DNA of 64,000 bases from Burkholderiaceae bacterium (GTDB taxonomy: Bacteria > Pseudomonadota > Gammaproteobacteria > Burkholderiales > Burkholderiaceae_C): the NCBI GenBank assembly GCA_018780645.1, contig JADMJJ010000014.1, forward strand, positions 34,430-98,429, in the 5' to 3' direction. Below the pieces are notes generated by a model. That model was not told where the DNA came from and searched no databases. It worked only from the letters and a program-made list of their open reading frames with translations. Made by a program: the position numbers and the translations under genes. This document shows positions 1 to 10,125 of the stretch, piece after piece (position 1 is the first letter of the stretch; the number at the start of each line of letters is the position of its first letter).

Positions 1-662
<662 letters not shown>

Positions 663-664
663 CG

Positions 665-1105
665 ATGAGCAACGCCATCAATGTCTTGCAGGCGAGCTGG
701 GTGTTCGAGCGCCAGGAGCGTGTGCGTTTCGGCCATTGCGACCCGGCCGGCATCGTCTTCTACCCGCGCTATTTCGAGATGCTCAATGCGCTGGTCGAGG
801 ACTGGTTCACCGAGGGACTGGGCGTCAACTACGCAGAGCTGCTGGGGCCGCGCCGCACCGGCGTGCCCACCGTTCATCTGGGCGTGGACTTCCAGCGCAT
901 CAGCCGCATGGGGGACCTGCTGACCCAGCGTGTGGCCATCAACAAACTGGGCCGCAGCTCGCTGGGCCTGGACATCCAATTCGACGGGGCCGATGGCGTG
1001 CGCGTCGTGTTCCAGCAGGTGCTGGTCTGCACCTCGCTGGACACGCACAAGCCCATCGCCTGGCCCGATGACCTGCGCGCTGCACTGCAGCGTTGCCTTG
1101 ATTGA
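665..1105 (+). CDS. 4-hydroxybenzoyl-CoA thioesterase family (hotdog fold) acyl-CoA thioesterase
   Basis: Cytoplasmic acyl-CoA thioesterase of 146 residues, the usual length for the single-domain 4HBT/YbgC family. The catalytic motif HCDPAGIVFYPRYFEM lies at residues 24-39, and Asp26 matches the nucleophile/base Asp of Pseudomonas 4-hydroxybenzoyl-CoA thioesterase. The ATG at 665 is chosen because the family N-terminus begins just before this motif and it follows the livF stop by 2 bp; a longer in-frame start at 638 would overlap livF. Placement between an ABC transporter gene, a RidA-like gene and gcdH suggests hydrolysis of an aromatic or dicarboxylic CoA ester. The actual substrate cannot be read from sequence. 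Confidence 0.88.
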   Translation: MSNAINVLQASWVFERQERVRFGHCDPAGIVFYPRYFEMLNALVEDWFTEGLGVNYAELLGPRRTGVPTVHLGVDFQRISRMGDLLTQRVAINKLGRSSLGLDIQFDGADGVRVVFQQVLVCTSLDTHKPIAWPDDLRAALQRCLD

Positions 1106-1129
1106 TCAAGATTCTCAGGAGACAAGCCC

Positions 1130-1525
1130 ATGAAACAGATTCTTCAACCGGCCGGATGGGCAGCCCCCAAGGGCTATGCCAACGGCGTCGCCGCCACAGG
1201 CAAGCAGATTTTTGTCGCCGGACAGATCGGCTGGAACGCCCAATGCCAGTTCGAGAGCGACGACTTCGTCGCCCAGGTGCGCCAGACCCTGCTGAACATC
1301 AAGGCGGTGCTGGCCGAGGCCGGCGCAGGTGCTGAGCACATCACCCGCATGACCTGGTATGTGACCGACAAGAAAGAGTATCTGGCCCGCGGCCGCGAGG
1401 TCGGTCAGGCCTACCGCGAGGTGCTGGGTCAGCACTACGCGATCGCGATGAGCGCCGTGCAGGTGGCGGCCCTGATGGAGGACCGCGCCCAGGTCGAAAT
1501 CGAGGTCACGGCCGTGCTGCCGTAA
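1130..1525 (+). CDS. RidA/YjgF family protein lacking the deaminase arginine
   Basis: 131-residue member of the RidA (YER057c/UK114) family, normally a cytoplasmic trimer. The family start (QILQPAGWAAPKGYANGVAA) and the C-terminal VEIEVTAVLP strand are clear. In canonical RidA an Arg (Arg105 in E. coli) in a P-A-R-S-x-V motif binds the carboxylate of imine substrates. Here the equivalent stretch reads AMSAVQV with Met107 at that place, so classical 2-imino acid deaminase activity is unlikely; such variants belong to the Rid4-7 type groups, often tied to catabolic clusters. A ribosome-binding AGGAG lies 8 bp upstream. Probably co-transcribed with livF and the thioesterase. The exact reaction is unknown. 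Confidence 0.88.
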   Translation: MKQILQPAGWAAPKGYANGVAATGKQIFVAGQIGWNAQCQFESDDFVAQVRQTLLNIKAVLAEAGAGAEHITRMTWYVTDKKEYLARGREVGQAYREVLGQHYAIAMSAVQVAALMEDRAQVEIEVTAVLP

Positions 1526-1570
1526 AGTTCAGCCATTGACCCCCCCAATTCCACTACTTCCGAGACGATC

Positions 1571-2752
1571 ATGAGCCAAGCCAAAGCCTCCTTCCACTGG
1601 GACGATCCGCTGCTGCTGGAACAGCAGCTCACCGACGACGAGCGTGCCGTGCGCGACGCCGCCCGCGCCTATTGCCAGGACCGCCTGGCACCCCGCGTGC
1701 GCGAGGCCTTCCGCCATGAGCAGACCGATCTGGCGATCTTCCGCGAGATGGGCGAGCTGGGCCTGCTGGGCCCGACGATTCCCGAGGAATACGGCGGCGC
1801 CGGCCTCAACTACGTCTGCTACGGCCTGATCGCCCGCGAGGTCGAGCGCGTGGACTCCGGCTACCGCTCGATGATGAGCGTACAGAGCTCGCTGGTGATG
1901 GTGCCTATCAACGAATTCGGCAACGAGGCGACCAAGCGCAAGTACCTGCCCAAGCTGGCCAGCGGCGAGTGGATCGGCTGCTTCGGCCTGACCGAGCCCA
2001 ACCACGGATCCGACCCCGGCTCGATGATCACCCGCGCGAAGAAGGTCGATGGCGGCTACGCGCTGACCGGCGCCAAGATGTGGATCACCAACAGCCCGGT
2101 GGCCGACGTCTTCGTCGTCTGGGCCAAGGACGACGGCGGCCAGATCCGTGGCTTCGTGCTCGAGAAGGGCTGGAAGGGCCTGACGGCGCCTGCCATCCAC
2201 GGCAAGGTTGGTCTGCGCGCCTCGATCACCGGCGAGATCGTCATGGACGAGGTGTTCTGCCCGGAGGAGAACGCATTCCCCGACGTGCGTGGCCTGAAGG
2301 GCCCGTTCACCTGCCTGAACAGCGCCCGCTACGGCATCGCCTGGGGCGCGCTAGGCGCCGCCGAGGACTGCTGGCACACCGCCCGCCAGTACACGATGGA
2401 TCGCAAGCAGTTCGGCAAGCCCCTGGCCGCCAACCAGCTGATCCAGAAGAAGCTGGCCGATATGCAGACCGAGATCACCCTGGGCCTGCAAGGCTGCCTG
2501 CGCCTGGGCCGGATGAAGGACGAGGGCACGGCCGCCGTCGAGATCACCTCGATCATGAAGCGCAACTCTTGCGGCAAGTCACTCGACATCGCCCGCATGG
2601 CCCGTGACATGCTGGGTGGCAACGGCATCTCCGACGAATTCGGCGTTGCCCGCCATTTGGTCAACCTCGAAGTGGTCAACACCTACGAGGGTACGCATGA
2701 CATCCACGCGCTGATCTTGGGGCGGGCGCAGACCGGCATCGCAGCTTTCTAG
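1571..2752 (+). CDS. gcdH: Glutaryl-CoA dehydrogenase
   Basis: FAD-dependent acyl-CoA dehydrogenase converting glutaryl-CoA to crotonyl-CoA and CO2 in the lysine, tryptophan and benzoyl-CoA degradation routes. The 393-residue length fits. Sequence blocks match the mitochondrial/bacterial GCDH type rather than generic acyl-CoA dehydrogenases: [11 protein letters not shown] and [18 protein letters not shown] in the N-terminal domain, [16 protein letters not shown] and [17 protein letters not shown] in the middle domain, and [17 protein letters not shown] at the C-terminus with Glu373 as catalytic base. Its stop lies 1 bp from the converging aldo/keto reductase stop. Presence beside a thioesterase and a Liv transporter fits aromatic acid or dicarboxylate catabolism (inference). 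Confidence 0.95.
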   Translation: MSQAKASFHWDDPLLLEQQLTDDERAVRDAARAYCQDRLAPRVREAFRHEQTDLAIFREMGELGLLGPTIPEEYGGAGLNYVCYGLIAREVERVDSGYRSMMSVQSSLVMVPINEFGNEATKRKYLPKLASGEWIGCFGLTEPNHGSDPGSMITRAKKVDGGYALTGAKMWITNSPVADVFVVWAKDDGGQIRGFVLEKGWKGLTAPAIHGKVGLRASITGEIVMDEVFCPEENAFPDVRGLKGPFTCLNSARYGIAWGALGAAEDCWHTARQYTMDRKQFGKPLAANQLIQKKLADMQTEITLGLQGCLRLGRMKDEGTAAVEITSIMKRNSCGKSLDIARMARDMLGGNGISDEFGVARHLVNLEVVNTYEGTHDIHALILGRAQTGIAAF

Positions 2753-2753
2753 G

Positions 2754-3647
2754 CTAGATCAAACCCGGCCAGTTCTTTTGCTGGCCGGTGAACGCGGCGC
2801 GCAACTCGTGCTGCAGCTGCGCCTCCAGCGGCCCTCGCTCGACCACGACCAGGTTCTGCTTGAAATGCGCCAGCTTCGATGTGCCGACGATGCTGCTGGC
2901 AACCCCAGGCTGGTGGGCGACAAAGCGCAAGGCGATATCGTTCCAGTCGCGCGGGCCTTGCGTGGCAAAGCCCATCGCCTGCCAGCGGTCCCAGTACTGG
3001 CCCTCGGCATAGCTGTCGGGCCGCTCGGCAAAGCGCCAGATCGCGCCGGCCAGCGGGCGCTTGGCGATCACGCCAATGCCGCGGGCCTGAGCCAGCGGCA
3101 GGCGTGAATCCAGATTGACCTGGTCGCAAAGGCTGATCGAGGTCTGCACGGCGCCGAAGCGGCCCGAGTTGAGGGCAAAGTCCAACTCGGCGTTGTCGCC
3201 CGAGTAGGCCGTGATGCGGATCTTGCCGGCGCGCTGGCAGTCTTCAAGCCCGCGTATCACGTCACCCTGCTCCAGCACCTGCAGCGGGCAGGAGTGCAGA
3301 TGAACGATGTCCAACACCTCGCACCTCATGCGTGCCAGCGCGGCATCGACGCCCTGGATGATGCAGTCGTAGGTCCAGTCCGGCACGCCGGGGATGCCGT
3401 AGCCGACCTTGGTGGACAGCACATAGTCGTCGCGCCGGTGGGCGATATGCCGGCCAATGCGTTCCTCGGACAGGCCGTAGCCGCGGGCGGTGTCGATCAG
3501 GTTCACGCCCAGGTCCAGCACGGCGTTCAGCAGGGTGCCAGCCTCGCGCTCGGTCGTGCGCGCATCGTTCAGATGCATGGCGCCGAAGCCCAGGGCGGAC
3601 ACGCGCAGGCCGCTTTTTCCGCTGGTGCCGAACTCTCTCAATTCCAT
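2754..3647 (-). CDS. Aldo/keto reductase, last gene of the mal operon
   Basis: 297-residue NADPH-type aldo/keto reductase, cytoplasmic. The full AKR tetrad is visible: Asp52 and Tyr57 in IDTARGYGLSEERIG, Lys80 in VLSTKVGYG and His118 in DIVHLHSC, with VIAKRPLAGAIW and a C-terminal SSIVGTSKLAHF block for cofactor binding. The family resembles L-fucose/galactose dehydrogenase-like AKRs, but substrate cannot be assigned. The ATG overlaps the stop of the upstream GH13 gene by 10 bp, so translation is probably coupled and it is the distal gene of malKEFG-GH13. An AKR is not a standard part of maltose operons; it may act on a sugar aldehyde or anhydro-sugar, or be a hitchhiker. Confidence 0.9.
   Translation of the reverse strand: MELREFGTSGKSGLRVSALGFGAMHLNDARTTEREAGTLLNAVLDLGVNLIDTARGYGLSEERIGRHIAHRRDDYVLSTKVGYGIPGVPDWTYDCIIQGVDAALARMRCEVLDIVHLHSCPLQVLEQGDVIRGLEDCQRAGKIRITAYSGDNAELDFALNSGRFGAVQTSISLCDQVNLDSRLPLAQARGIGVIAKRPLAGAIWRFAERPDSYAEGQYWDRWQAMGFATQGPRDWNDIALRFVAHQPGVASSIVGTSKLAHFKQNLVVVERGPLEAQLQHELRAAFTGQQKNWPGLI
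2765..2788. terminator. Hairpin shared by converging gcdH and aldo/keto reductase genes
   Basis: Perfect 8-bp stem CCGGCCAG / CTGGCCGG with an 8-nt loop. It lies inside the last codons of the aldo/keto reductase because the two genes converge with only 1 bp between stops. On the minus strand it is followed by a GTTT run, so it may work as a weak terminator there. The evidence is structural only. Confidence 0.4.
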
Positions 3648-6010
3648 ATCAGTACACGTCCAAACAAGGCAGGTAGGGTCAATGTGAGTTGGCCGGACCT
3701 TGCCTTGAAGCGCTCGCCGCTCAAGGCATCGACGAACTCGGCGCTGGCCAGCGCGGTGGGCAGGGTCAGGGTGGTGCTGCGCGGCCGGGTGTCGTTGTTG
3801 GTGGCCGTCAGCGCCCAGCGCTTGCCGTCCTGGCGAGCCAGCACGATCAGGTGCTGATCGAGGTGCAGCGGGGCACTGATCGTGCCGTGGCGCAGCACCT
3901 TGAGTTGTTGGCGCAGGCCGGAAAGGCGCTTGAAGTCGGCCAGCAGCGCCTCGTCCGGTTGGCCGCCTTGATCGGCCCAGGGGTAGGGCGCGCGGTTGTA
4001 GGGATCGTCGCCGCCGCCGACGCCCACCTCGTCGCCGTAGTAGATCGTCGGCGAGCCAGGGAAGGTCATCTGGAACAGCAGGGCCAGACGCAGGCGTTGC
4101 TTGGCTTCGGAGAGCTTCGCTGCATTGCCATCGTCCAGATAGCCAAAGTGATGCAAGGCGCGCGGCTGATCATGTGTCGACAGCAGATTCATCAGCGCAT
4201 AGAACGCCTGCGGCGGGTAGGCCTCGCGCATCAGCTCGATATTGGCGTAGAGCTTGCGCGCATCGCCGCCGGCGGCATAGTCCAGCACGGCATTGCGGAA
4301 GATGTAGTTCATCGTCGAGTCGAACATGTCGCCGAGCAGGAACTTGCTGGCGTCGAACCAGGTCTCGGCCACCGTCAGCGCATCGGGCTTGTGGGCCTTG
4401 ATGGCAGCGCGCCACTCGCGCCAGAAGTCGTCGGCCACCCAGGGGGCCACATCCATGCGCCAGCCGGCGGCGCCACGGTTCAGCCACAGCTTCATCACCG
4501 AGTCGCTGTTGCCGTAGGCAAAGGCGCGAAAGGCCCTCGAGCTTTTGTCGAGCTCGGGCAGGTCTTTCACGCCGGTCCAGCCCTGGTACTGGTCCTCGGG
4601 CTTGGCCTGGCTAGCGTCGAGCTTGAACCAGCTGGCATAGGCTGAGGCGGGGTTCAGCCTCCCCTTGTCGAAGGCGCCGCCGGCCGGATAGTTGCCGTAG
4701 CGGTTGAAGTAGGGCGAGTCGCTGCCCACATGGTTCAGCGAGGTGTCGGGGATCACGCGCATGCCGCGCTTGGCGGCCTCGGCGCACAGCCGCTCGAAGT
4801 CGGCATTCGTGCCGAAGGCTGGATCCACCTGGCGGTAGTCGGCGGTGTCGTATTTGTGGTTGCTGGCGGCCTTGAAGATCGGCGTCAGATAGATCGCGTT
4901 GGCGCCCAGGCCCTTGATGTAGTCGAGCTTGTCTATCAGCCCGGCGAGGTCGCCGCCGTAGAAGTCGTTGTTGTAGACCGCGTCGGAGCCGTCGCCCGGC
5001 TTGTTGGGCCTGTCCGTCCAGTTGGCGTGCAGCTCTATGCCCTGGTTCTGGTAGCGGTCGCGGGCGGGCTGCGGGTCGTTCGTGCGATCGCCATTGCGGA
5101 AGCGCTCGGGGAAGACGTAGTAGTAGACGAGGTCGCGGGCCCAGCCGGGCACCTTGAAGTCGGCGGCATGGACGGTCTGGCGGTAGCGGCGGATGCGCTT
5201 GGCGTCGGCGGGCTTCTCGGCCACCAGCCCCAGCCCCATGCTGCCGGCCTCGCGCGTCCAGTAGATCTCGTCCCTGTTGTTCTGGAAGACGTAGCTCTGA
5301 CCGGCGATCTCCAGCTCGAAGTGGTAGCCATAGACGGCCGGCTGCGTGAAGCGGTGGCGGGCCTGCCACTGCACCCACCGGCCCAGCGTGCGCGGCTGCA
5401 TCGCGATGCGCGCCAGCGGTGCATAGTCCAGTTGCTCCTGGTTGCCGACCAGGCGCCGGTTTTCCAGCACCAGGGTCGCGCGGGTCACGCCGGGCAGAGC
5501 GCTGAGCATGAACTGCAGCTCGGTGCCGGCGGGCACGGCGCCGAAGGGCTTCTTGTGCTGCGGCGCACGGGAGTCGAAGCGCAGACTCAGCGCCACTGGA
5601 TCGGTGACGGCCTTCGGTGGCGCGGCGACGAAGCTGCGGGGCCCCAGGCTCAGGCGCGGCCGGCCGTCGACAAAGGCCAGCGTCACGGTCTGCTCGCCGT
5701 CAAACTGCTGCTGCAGATTGGCCCTGGCGCCCAGCGCCGGTTGACCATCGTCACCAAGACCGATGCTGGCGTCCAAGCTCCAGTCGGCATCGGCGACCTT
5801 GAACTCCTGGCGGCCGCCGACGGTGACGTTCAGGTAGTAGGCGTCGCAGCGGTACTGGAAGGCATAGTCATCCCGCGCTGCCCAGCCATTCATGCTGCCG
5901 CGCAGGAACAGCTCGCGAGCGCCCAGCGGGCTGGGCTTGCAGTCCGCCGCTTGCGCCAGGCCCGCAGTCAGGCATCCCACCACCGCAATGGCCCAATAGC
6001 GGAGCCTCAA
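3638..6010 (-). CDS. Exported GH13 alpha-glucosidase/neopullulanase-like enzyme with N-terminal glucan-binding domain
   Basis: 790-residue secreted alpha-glucanase. The start is taken as the TTG at 6010, which overlaps the malG stop (TTGA) and places a good signal peptide (residues 1-21, ending in AQA); the same frame is open further upstream but only as a shadow of malG. Next come [11 protein letters not shown] and a beta-rich region (about 30-270, CBM48/pullulanase-like), then a (beta/alpha)8 barrel. Catalytic residues: nucleophile Asp520 in [10 protein letters not shown], acid/base Glu549 in AETWFDA and Asp614 in LLSTHDQPR. The FFGD-type motif reads [12 protein letters not shown]. The layout resembles the cyclodextrin/neopullulanase group. 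Likely periplasmic, trimming dextrins before MalE binding. Co-operonic with malKEFG. Confidence 0.9.
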   Translation of the reverse strand: MRLRYWAIAVVGCLTAGLAQAADCKPSPLGARELFLRGSMNGWAARDDYAFQYRCDAYYLNVTVGGRQEFKVADADWSLDASIGLGDDGQPALGARANLQQQFDGEQTVTLAFVDGRPRLSLGPRSFVAAPPKAVTDPVALSLRFDSRAPQHKKPFGAVPAGTELQFMLSALPGVTRATLVLENRRLVGNQEQLDYAPLARIAMQPRTLGRWVQWQARHRFTQPAVYGYHFELEIAGQSYVFQNNRDEIYWTREAGSMGLGLVAEKPADAKRIRRYRQTVHAADFKVPGWARDLVYYYVFPERFRNGDRTNDPQPARDRYQNQGIELHANWTDRPNKPGDGSDAVYNNDFYGGDLAGLIDKLDYIKGLGANAIYLTPIFKAASNHKYDTADYRQVDPAFGTNADFERLCAEAAKRGMRVIPDTSLNHVGSDSPYFNRYGNYPAGGAFDKGRLNPASAYASWFKLDASQAKPEDQYQGWTGVKDLPELDKSSRAFRAFAYGNSDSVMKLWLNRGAAGWRMDVAPWVADDFWREWRAAIKAHKPDALTVAETWFDASKFLLGDMFDSTMNYIFRNAVLDYAAGGDARKLYANIELMREAYPPQAFYALMNLLSTHDQPRALHHFGYLDDGNAAKLSEAKQRLRLALLFQMTFPGSPTIYYGDEVGVGGGDDPYNRAPYPWADQGGQPDEALLADFKRLSGLRQQLKVLRHGTISAPLHLDQHLIVLARQDGKRWALTATNNDTRPRSTTLTLPTALASAEFVDALSGERFKARSGQLTLTLPALFGRVLIWN

Positions 6011-6897
6011 CCTTTGACCCCACCGGCCGTCAGCCCCGACACGATCCAGCGCTGCGCCAGCAGGAACACCAGCGTGATTGGCAGGCCCGACAGCACCGCC
6101 GCGGCGGCGAAGTCGCCCCACAGAAAGCGCTGATCGTGCAGATAGTATTTGGAGCCCACGGCCAGGGTCAGATTGCCCTCTTCGCGCAGCAGCACCGAGG
6201 CGACCGGGTACTCGATGATGGTTCCGATGAAGGCCAGCACGAAGACCACCATCAGGATGGGCACGGCCATCGGCAGCAGCACCATGCGAAAGGCCTGCCA
6301 GTGGGTGGCACCGTCCACCTTGGCGCATTCCTCGATCTCGACCGGTATGGTCTCGAAATAGCCCTTGATGGTCCAGATGTGCGTGGCCACGCCGCCCAGA
6401 TAGGCCATCACCAGGCCGGCATGGGTCTCCAGGCCCAGGCCCGGCACATAGCTGCCAATGGTCTCGAAGATGGCGTAGATGGCGACGAGCGCCAGCACAG
6501 GCGGGAACATCTGCAGCAGCAGCATGCTGTTCAGGATGGGCGTCTTGAAGCGGAAGCGCAGCCGCGCAAAACCATACGCAGCAGTGGTCGAGATGCCGAC
6601 GATCAGAAGGGCCGACAGGGTGGCGATCTTGATCGAGTTCCACAGCCAGGTCAGCACCGGGAAGGGCGGCTGCACCAGGCTGCCATCGGCGCCCTGGTAG
6701 GGAATGCCCAGAGCCAGCTTCCAGTGCTCCAGGCTGATCTCGGTCGGGATCAGCGTGCCGGTAGCGAAGTTGCCCGGCCGCAGCGAGATCGAGATGACGG
6801 CCAGCAGCGGGAACAGCGTCAGCCCCAGGAACACCCACAGCAGCGCGTGAGCGCCATAGACGCGCCAGCGCGCCTGCTTGCCTCGAACAATGGCCAT
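6007..6897 (-). CDS. malG: Maltose/maltodextrin ABC transporter permease MalG
   Basis: Inner-membrane permease of the MalEFGK2 importer. From the ATG at 6897 the product is 296 residues, the same length as E. coli MalG, and it ends in the same LTAGGVKG. Near-identical blocks include [33 protein letters not shown], the cytoplasmic EAA loop [21 protein letters not shown] that docks MalK, and [13 protein letters not shown]. About six membrane segments are expected. The start is preceded by GGTGGAAAACTGAC, a leader nearly the same as that of glgB. Unlike the other mal genes, which overlap by 4 bp, malG is separated from malF by about 450 bp containing a repeat element. Confidence 0.96.
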   Translation of the reverse strand: MAIVRGKQARWRVYGAHALLWVFLGLTLFPLLAVISISLRPGNFATGTLIPTEISLEHWKLALGIPYQGADGSLVQPPFPVLTWLWNSIKIATLSALLIVGISTTAAYGFARLRFRFKTPILNSMLLLQMFPPVLALVAIYAIFETIGSYVPGLGLETHAGLVMAYLGGVATHIWTIKGYFETIPVEIEECAKVDGATHWQAFRMVLLPMAVPILMVVFVLAFIGTIIEYPVASVLLREEGNLTLAVGSKYYLHDQRFLWGDFAAAAVLSGLPITLVFLLAQRWIVSGLTAGGVKG

Positions 6898-6934
6898 GTC
6901 AGTTTTCCACCGTGGTTCGCGCGACCCGCGCTGC

Positions 6935-7336
6935 ATGAAACGTGTCGCGGCAGGGACGAGGGCGCGCCGGCCGCTGCGGGCTGAAGCCTTGCCCAGCCCT
7001 GGACGGGCCGGACTCTGGCTTCTTTATGCCCGCTGCGACCGGCACGCCCTCGTCCCTGCTGGCACCGGCGTGCATGGAGCGCCCTGTACTGGGTTTGCCG
7101 CCACCAGCGCATCCGCAGAGGGGATGGGGGGCCGGCCACGGTGGGCATGAAGAAGCTGAAGGTCCGTCCGCGAGGACGGGCCCAAGCTTCAGCCCACAGT
7201 GGCCGTCCCCCCGTCCCCTCTGCCGCCCCTGCCGCCCCTGCCGCCCCTGCCGCCCCCGCCGCCCCCGCCGCCCCCGCCGCACCAACGCGGCGAGAAGCAA
7301 AGCACCAGCAAACCGTGGCGAGTCGATCAGTTTCAT
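6935..7336 (-). repeat. Dispersed palindromic intergenic element, copy A (malF-malG)
   Basis: 402-bp element between malF and malG, read on the minus strand. It begins with ATGAAACTGATCG 9 bp after the malF stop and ends with GTTTCATGC, so the ends form a short terminal inverted repeat. It holds two long imperfect palindromes: one at about 7130-7206 (arms GGCCACTGTGGGCTGAAGCT and its partner) and one with 32-nt arms at 6950-6981 and 7028-7059 (arm core GCCGGCCGCTGCGGGC). Copies B (14093-14352) and C (31640-31978) share the same ends and the second palindrome. Copy A also has an expanded 9-bp tandem run. No protein is conserved between copies. Confidence 0.85.
7216..7281. repeat. 9-bp GC-rich tandem repeat inside element copy A
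   Basis: About seven head-to-tail units of CCCCTGCCG grading into CCCCCGCCG. It interrupts the 5' part of repeat copy A and is absent from copies B and C, so it is likely a local slippage expansion. It makes a spurious proline-rich or arginine/glycine-rich reading frame on either strand. Confidence 0.85.
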
Positions 7337-7345
7337 TTCAGCGCC

Positions 7346-8950
7346 TCAGGAGTTTTGTGCCTTGCGCATCAGGCGCAGGTTCAGCAGCGACATCGCCGCC
7401 ACCAGGAAGAAGATCAGGGTCGAGATCGCTGCGGCGAGGCCGAAGTCCGAGCCCGAGTCCTTGAATGCGATGCGGTAGGTGTAGGAGACCAGGATGTCGG
7501 TCTGCCCGGCCGGGATCTTGGTGCTGAGGTAGTCGGGCCGGCCATCGGTCAGCAACGCGATCAGCACGAAGTTATTGAAGTTGAAGGCGAAGGCGCTGAC
7601 CAGCAAGGGGGCCAAAGGCTTGATGACCAGCGGCGCGGTGATCTTGAAGAAGTTTGTCAGCGGGCCGGCGCCTGCAATCGCCGAGGCCTCGTACAGGTCC
7701 GACGGAATCGCCTTCAGCAGGCCGGCGCACAGAATCATGATGTAGGGATAGCCCAGCCAGACATTGACGATGACCAGCATGATCTTGGCCAGCAGCGGGT
7801 CGGCGAACCAGGCCGGCTTGATGCCCACCAGCGCGTCGAGGATGGCATTGATCTCGCCGAAGTTCTGGTTGAAAAGGCCCTTGAACACCAGGATGGAGAT
7901 GAAGCCTGGCACCGCATAGGGAAGGAACAAGAGGGTGCGGTAGGTGGTGCGGTACTTCAGGTCATCCCAGTTCAGCAGCACGGCCAGCAGCATGCCTATG
8001 GCGGTGGAGAAGACCACCGTGAGCAGCGAGAACACCACGGTCCAGCTGAAGATGTTCAGGAATGGGCCGCGGAACTCGGCGTCCATCACCATGCGGGTGT
8101 AGTTCTGCCAGCCGACCGTGACCTTGTAGCCCGGCTGCAGCGGCTGACCGGTGGCGTTCTCGTAGTAGCCGGTTTGTCCATTCGGTTTGAACAGCTGGCC
8201 ATCCGTTTCACGTTTCAGGCTACCATCGGCCTGCTCCGTCCAGTGGCGCTTGATCGGCCCGAACTCGCGCAGGCCCAGATAGTGCAGCTCGCTCAAGCCC
8301 GTGCTGGCCGGCAGCACCAGGCGCAGCATCATCAAGGCCTCGCGGTGCTTGATCAGCTCGCGCAGCGGCAGGGCGGCCTGCAGCGGTGCATTCAGCGGCA
8401 GGTGCTCGGCGGCCGCGGGCAGCATCTCGACGCGCAGCTCGTCGCGGGTCTGGCGCAGCGCGAGCGGCGGCGACACCCAGCGCGGCAGGGCCTCACCCTC
8501 TGTGCGCAGCACCAGACGGTACTCGGCGCCATCGGCATGCAGGGAGTAGGGCTGGACCTGGTCCTCGACCGCCTCGTGCTGGTCCAGCAGGTATTCGCGC
8601 ACCCGCTCCTGGCTCAGCAGATGGGCGGACGAGTAGTTGGTGAAGCCTATCTGCGCGGTGTACAGCAGCGGAAAGGCGATGAACACCAGCATGCCGGCGA
8701 TGCCCGGGAACAGATAGCGATAGGCAAAGCCGGCGTTGGACACATAGACGTAGAAGCCGGCGCTGAACAGGGCCAGCAGGCCCAGCGCCCACAGCGTCTG
8801 GCCGCTGGCGTGGATCATGAACACCAGGTAGAGCGAGGCCAGCATGGCCAGCAGGGTGACAGGCCAGCGCATCAGTCGCGCCGCCTTCTCGAGCAGACTG
8901 GGCGGCAAGGTGCTGTAGCCCTTGGCAAGGGTAGCGGTCATCGCGTTCAT
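7346..8950 (-). CDS. malF: Maltose/maltodextrin ABC transporter permease MalF
   Basis: 534-residue inner-membrane permease; E. coli MalF is 514. It shows the MalF-specific plan: three N-terminal membrane segments (about residues 30-105), a large periplasmic P2 loop (about 110-310) that contacts MalE, then five further membrane segments. The EAA docking motif YEASAIAGAGPLTNFFKITAP is near residue 425 and the C-terminus ends in LLNLRLMRKAQNS. The start ATG overlaps the malE stop (ATGA at 8947-8950), indicating translational coupling. The P2 loop contains GREFGPIKRHW- and NGQTGYYENATGQPLQPGYKV-like segments known from MalF. Downstream, repeat copy A separates it from malG. Confidence 0.96.
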   Translation of the reverse strand: MNAMTATLAKGYSTLPPSLLEKAARLMRWPVTLLAMLASLYLVFMIHASGQTLWALGLLALFSAGFYVYVSNAGFAYRYLFPGIAGMLVFIAFPLLYTAQIGFTNYSSAHLLSQERVREYLLDQHEAVEDQVQPYSLHADGAEYRLVLRTEGEALPRWVSPPLALRQTRDELRVEMLPAAAEHLPLNAPLQAALPLRELIKHREALMMLRLVLPASTGLSELHYLGLREFGPIKRHWTEQADGSLKRETDGQLFKPNGQTGYYENATGQPLQPGYKVTVGWQNYTRMVMDAEFRGPFLNIFSWTVVFSLLTVVFSTAIGMLLAVLLNWDDLKYRTTYRTLLFLPYAVPGFISILVFKGLFNQNFGEINAILDALVGIKPAWFADPLLAKIMLVIVNVWLGYPYIMILCAGLLKAIPSDLYEASAIAGAGPLTNFFKITAPLVIKPLAPLLVSAFAFNFNNFVLIALLTDGRPDYLSTKIPAGQTDILVSYTYRIAFKDSGSDFGLAAAISTLIFFLVAAMSLLNLRLMRKAQNS

Positions 8951-10125
8951 TTGATGTTCAGCAGCATGCGGCCCGAGGCGCCGTCGAGGGCGTCCTTCGG
9001 CGATTGCAGTCCGTTGGTGATGGCTTCCAGCGCGGCGTCCATCGCGGTCCAGAAGCGGCCGACCTCGGGGATGTTGGGGATCGGCTCGCCGGCGCGTACG
9101 TTGTCCATGCTGGCCCGTATCAGCGGATTGACCGCCAGCTCGGCATAGAAGGCCTTGTTGGCCGGTACGCCGATGGCGACGTCGGCGTCCAGCACCTTCA
9201 GTGCCTCGGGGCGCATCAGATGGTTCTCGATGAACTCGCGGGCGATGTCCTTCACCTTGCTCGGTGCTGCAATCATGCAGCCCAGCACGCCGATGAAGGG
9301 CTTCGATGGCTTGCCCGGCGTCACCGCCGGAATGGCCGCCACGCCGAAATCGATCCTGGCCTTGCGGGCGTTGTCCCAGGCCCAGGGGCCGGTGATCATC
9401 ATTGCCACCTCGCCGCGGGCAAAGGCGCTCTCCATCTCGGAGTAGCGGGCCCCCTTGGGCATATGGCCTTCGCGTATCAGGCGGTTGATCATCGCAGCAC
9501 CTGCCAGCGCGCCCGCATTGTTGACGCCGACCTTGGCCGCGTCGTACTCGCCCTGCGCGTCGCGCTCGAAGATGGTGCCGCCGGCGCCGGCCAGCAGCGG
9601 CCAGCTGAAGAAGCTCTTGTTGTAGTCCCAGAGGATGGCGTGTTTGCCGGTCTTGGCCAGCTCCTTATCCAGCGCGATGACCTCGTCGAAGGTGGCCGGC
9701 GGCTTGGCCACCAGGGCCTTGTTGTAGATCAGGCCTATGGTCTCGATGGCGATCGGGTAGCCCCACAGGCGCCCCTGGTAGCCCAAAGCTTTCCAGGCCT
9801 TGTCCTCGACCTCGGCATACAGCGCCTTGCCTGGGCGAATCGGTGTCAGCAGGCCGGCCTTGGCCCACTCGCCGATGCGGTCATGGGGCCAGCAGAAGAT
9901 GTCGGGTCCCTTGCCGGCGCCGACGGCCTGCTGGAACTTGTCGGTGGCATCGACCGGATGCTCGACCACGACCTTGACGCCCGAGACTTTTTCGAACGCA
10001 TCGCCGACCTTCTGCAGGCCGTTGTAGGCCTTGTCGCCATTGATCCAGACCAGCAGCTTGTGGCCCTGGGCCTGGGCCGCACCCGCAAGCAGCAGGCCGG
10101 TCAGCAGAAATGACGCCGACCTCAT
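8947..10125 (-). CDS. malE: Periplasmic maltose/maltodextrin-binding protein MalE
   Basis: Substrate-binding protein that delivers maltodextrins to MalFGK2. 392 residues with a Sec signal peptide cleaved after AQA at residue 19. The mature start KLLVWINGDKAYNGLQKVGD and motifs VVVEHPVD, GPDIFCWPHDRIGEWA, YPIAIETIGLIYNKAL, MITGPWAWDNARKA and a C-terminal FWTAMDAALEAITNG correspond to E. coli MalE, including aromatic and acidic residues that line the sugar cleft. Overlaps malK by 4 bp upstream and malF by 4 bp downstream. Transcribed from the divergent promoter region near 11.4 kb. Confidence 0.96.
   Translation of the reverse strand: MRSASFLLTGLLLAGAAQAQGHKLLVWINGDKAYNGLQKVGDAFEKVSGVKVVVEHPVDATDKFQQAVGAGKGPDIFCWPHDRIGEWAKAGLLTPIRPGKALYAEVEDKAWKALGYQGRLWGYPIAIETIGLIYNKALVAKPPATFDEVIALDKELAKTGKHAILWDYNKSFFSWPLLAGAGGTIFERDAQGEYDAAKVGVNNAGALAGAAMINRLIREGHMPKGARYSEMESAFARGEVAMMITGPWAWDNARKARIDFGVAAIPAVTPGKPSKPFIGVLGCMIAAPSKVKDIAREFIENHLMRPEALKVLDADVAIGVPANKAFYAELAVNPLIRASMDNVRAGEPIPNIPEVGRFWTAMDAALEAITNGLQSPKDALDGASGRMLLNIK

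Noticed and set aside
6011..6838. 5' extension of the exported GH13 frame through malG
   Set aside because: Translation is out of frame with MalG and meaningless; the signal peptide begins at TTG 6010.
7216..7281. CRISPR-like array
   Set aside because: Units are 9 bp with no spacers and extremely GC-rich; this is a simple tandem repeat. No cas gene is in the window.
7199..9148. Long plus-strand frame over malF
   Set aside because: Antisense shadow of malF beginning in the 9-bp tandem repeat; lacks any recognisable domain.
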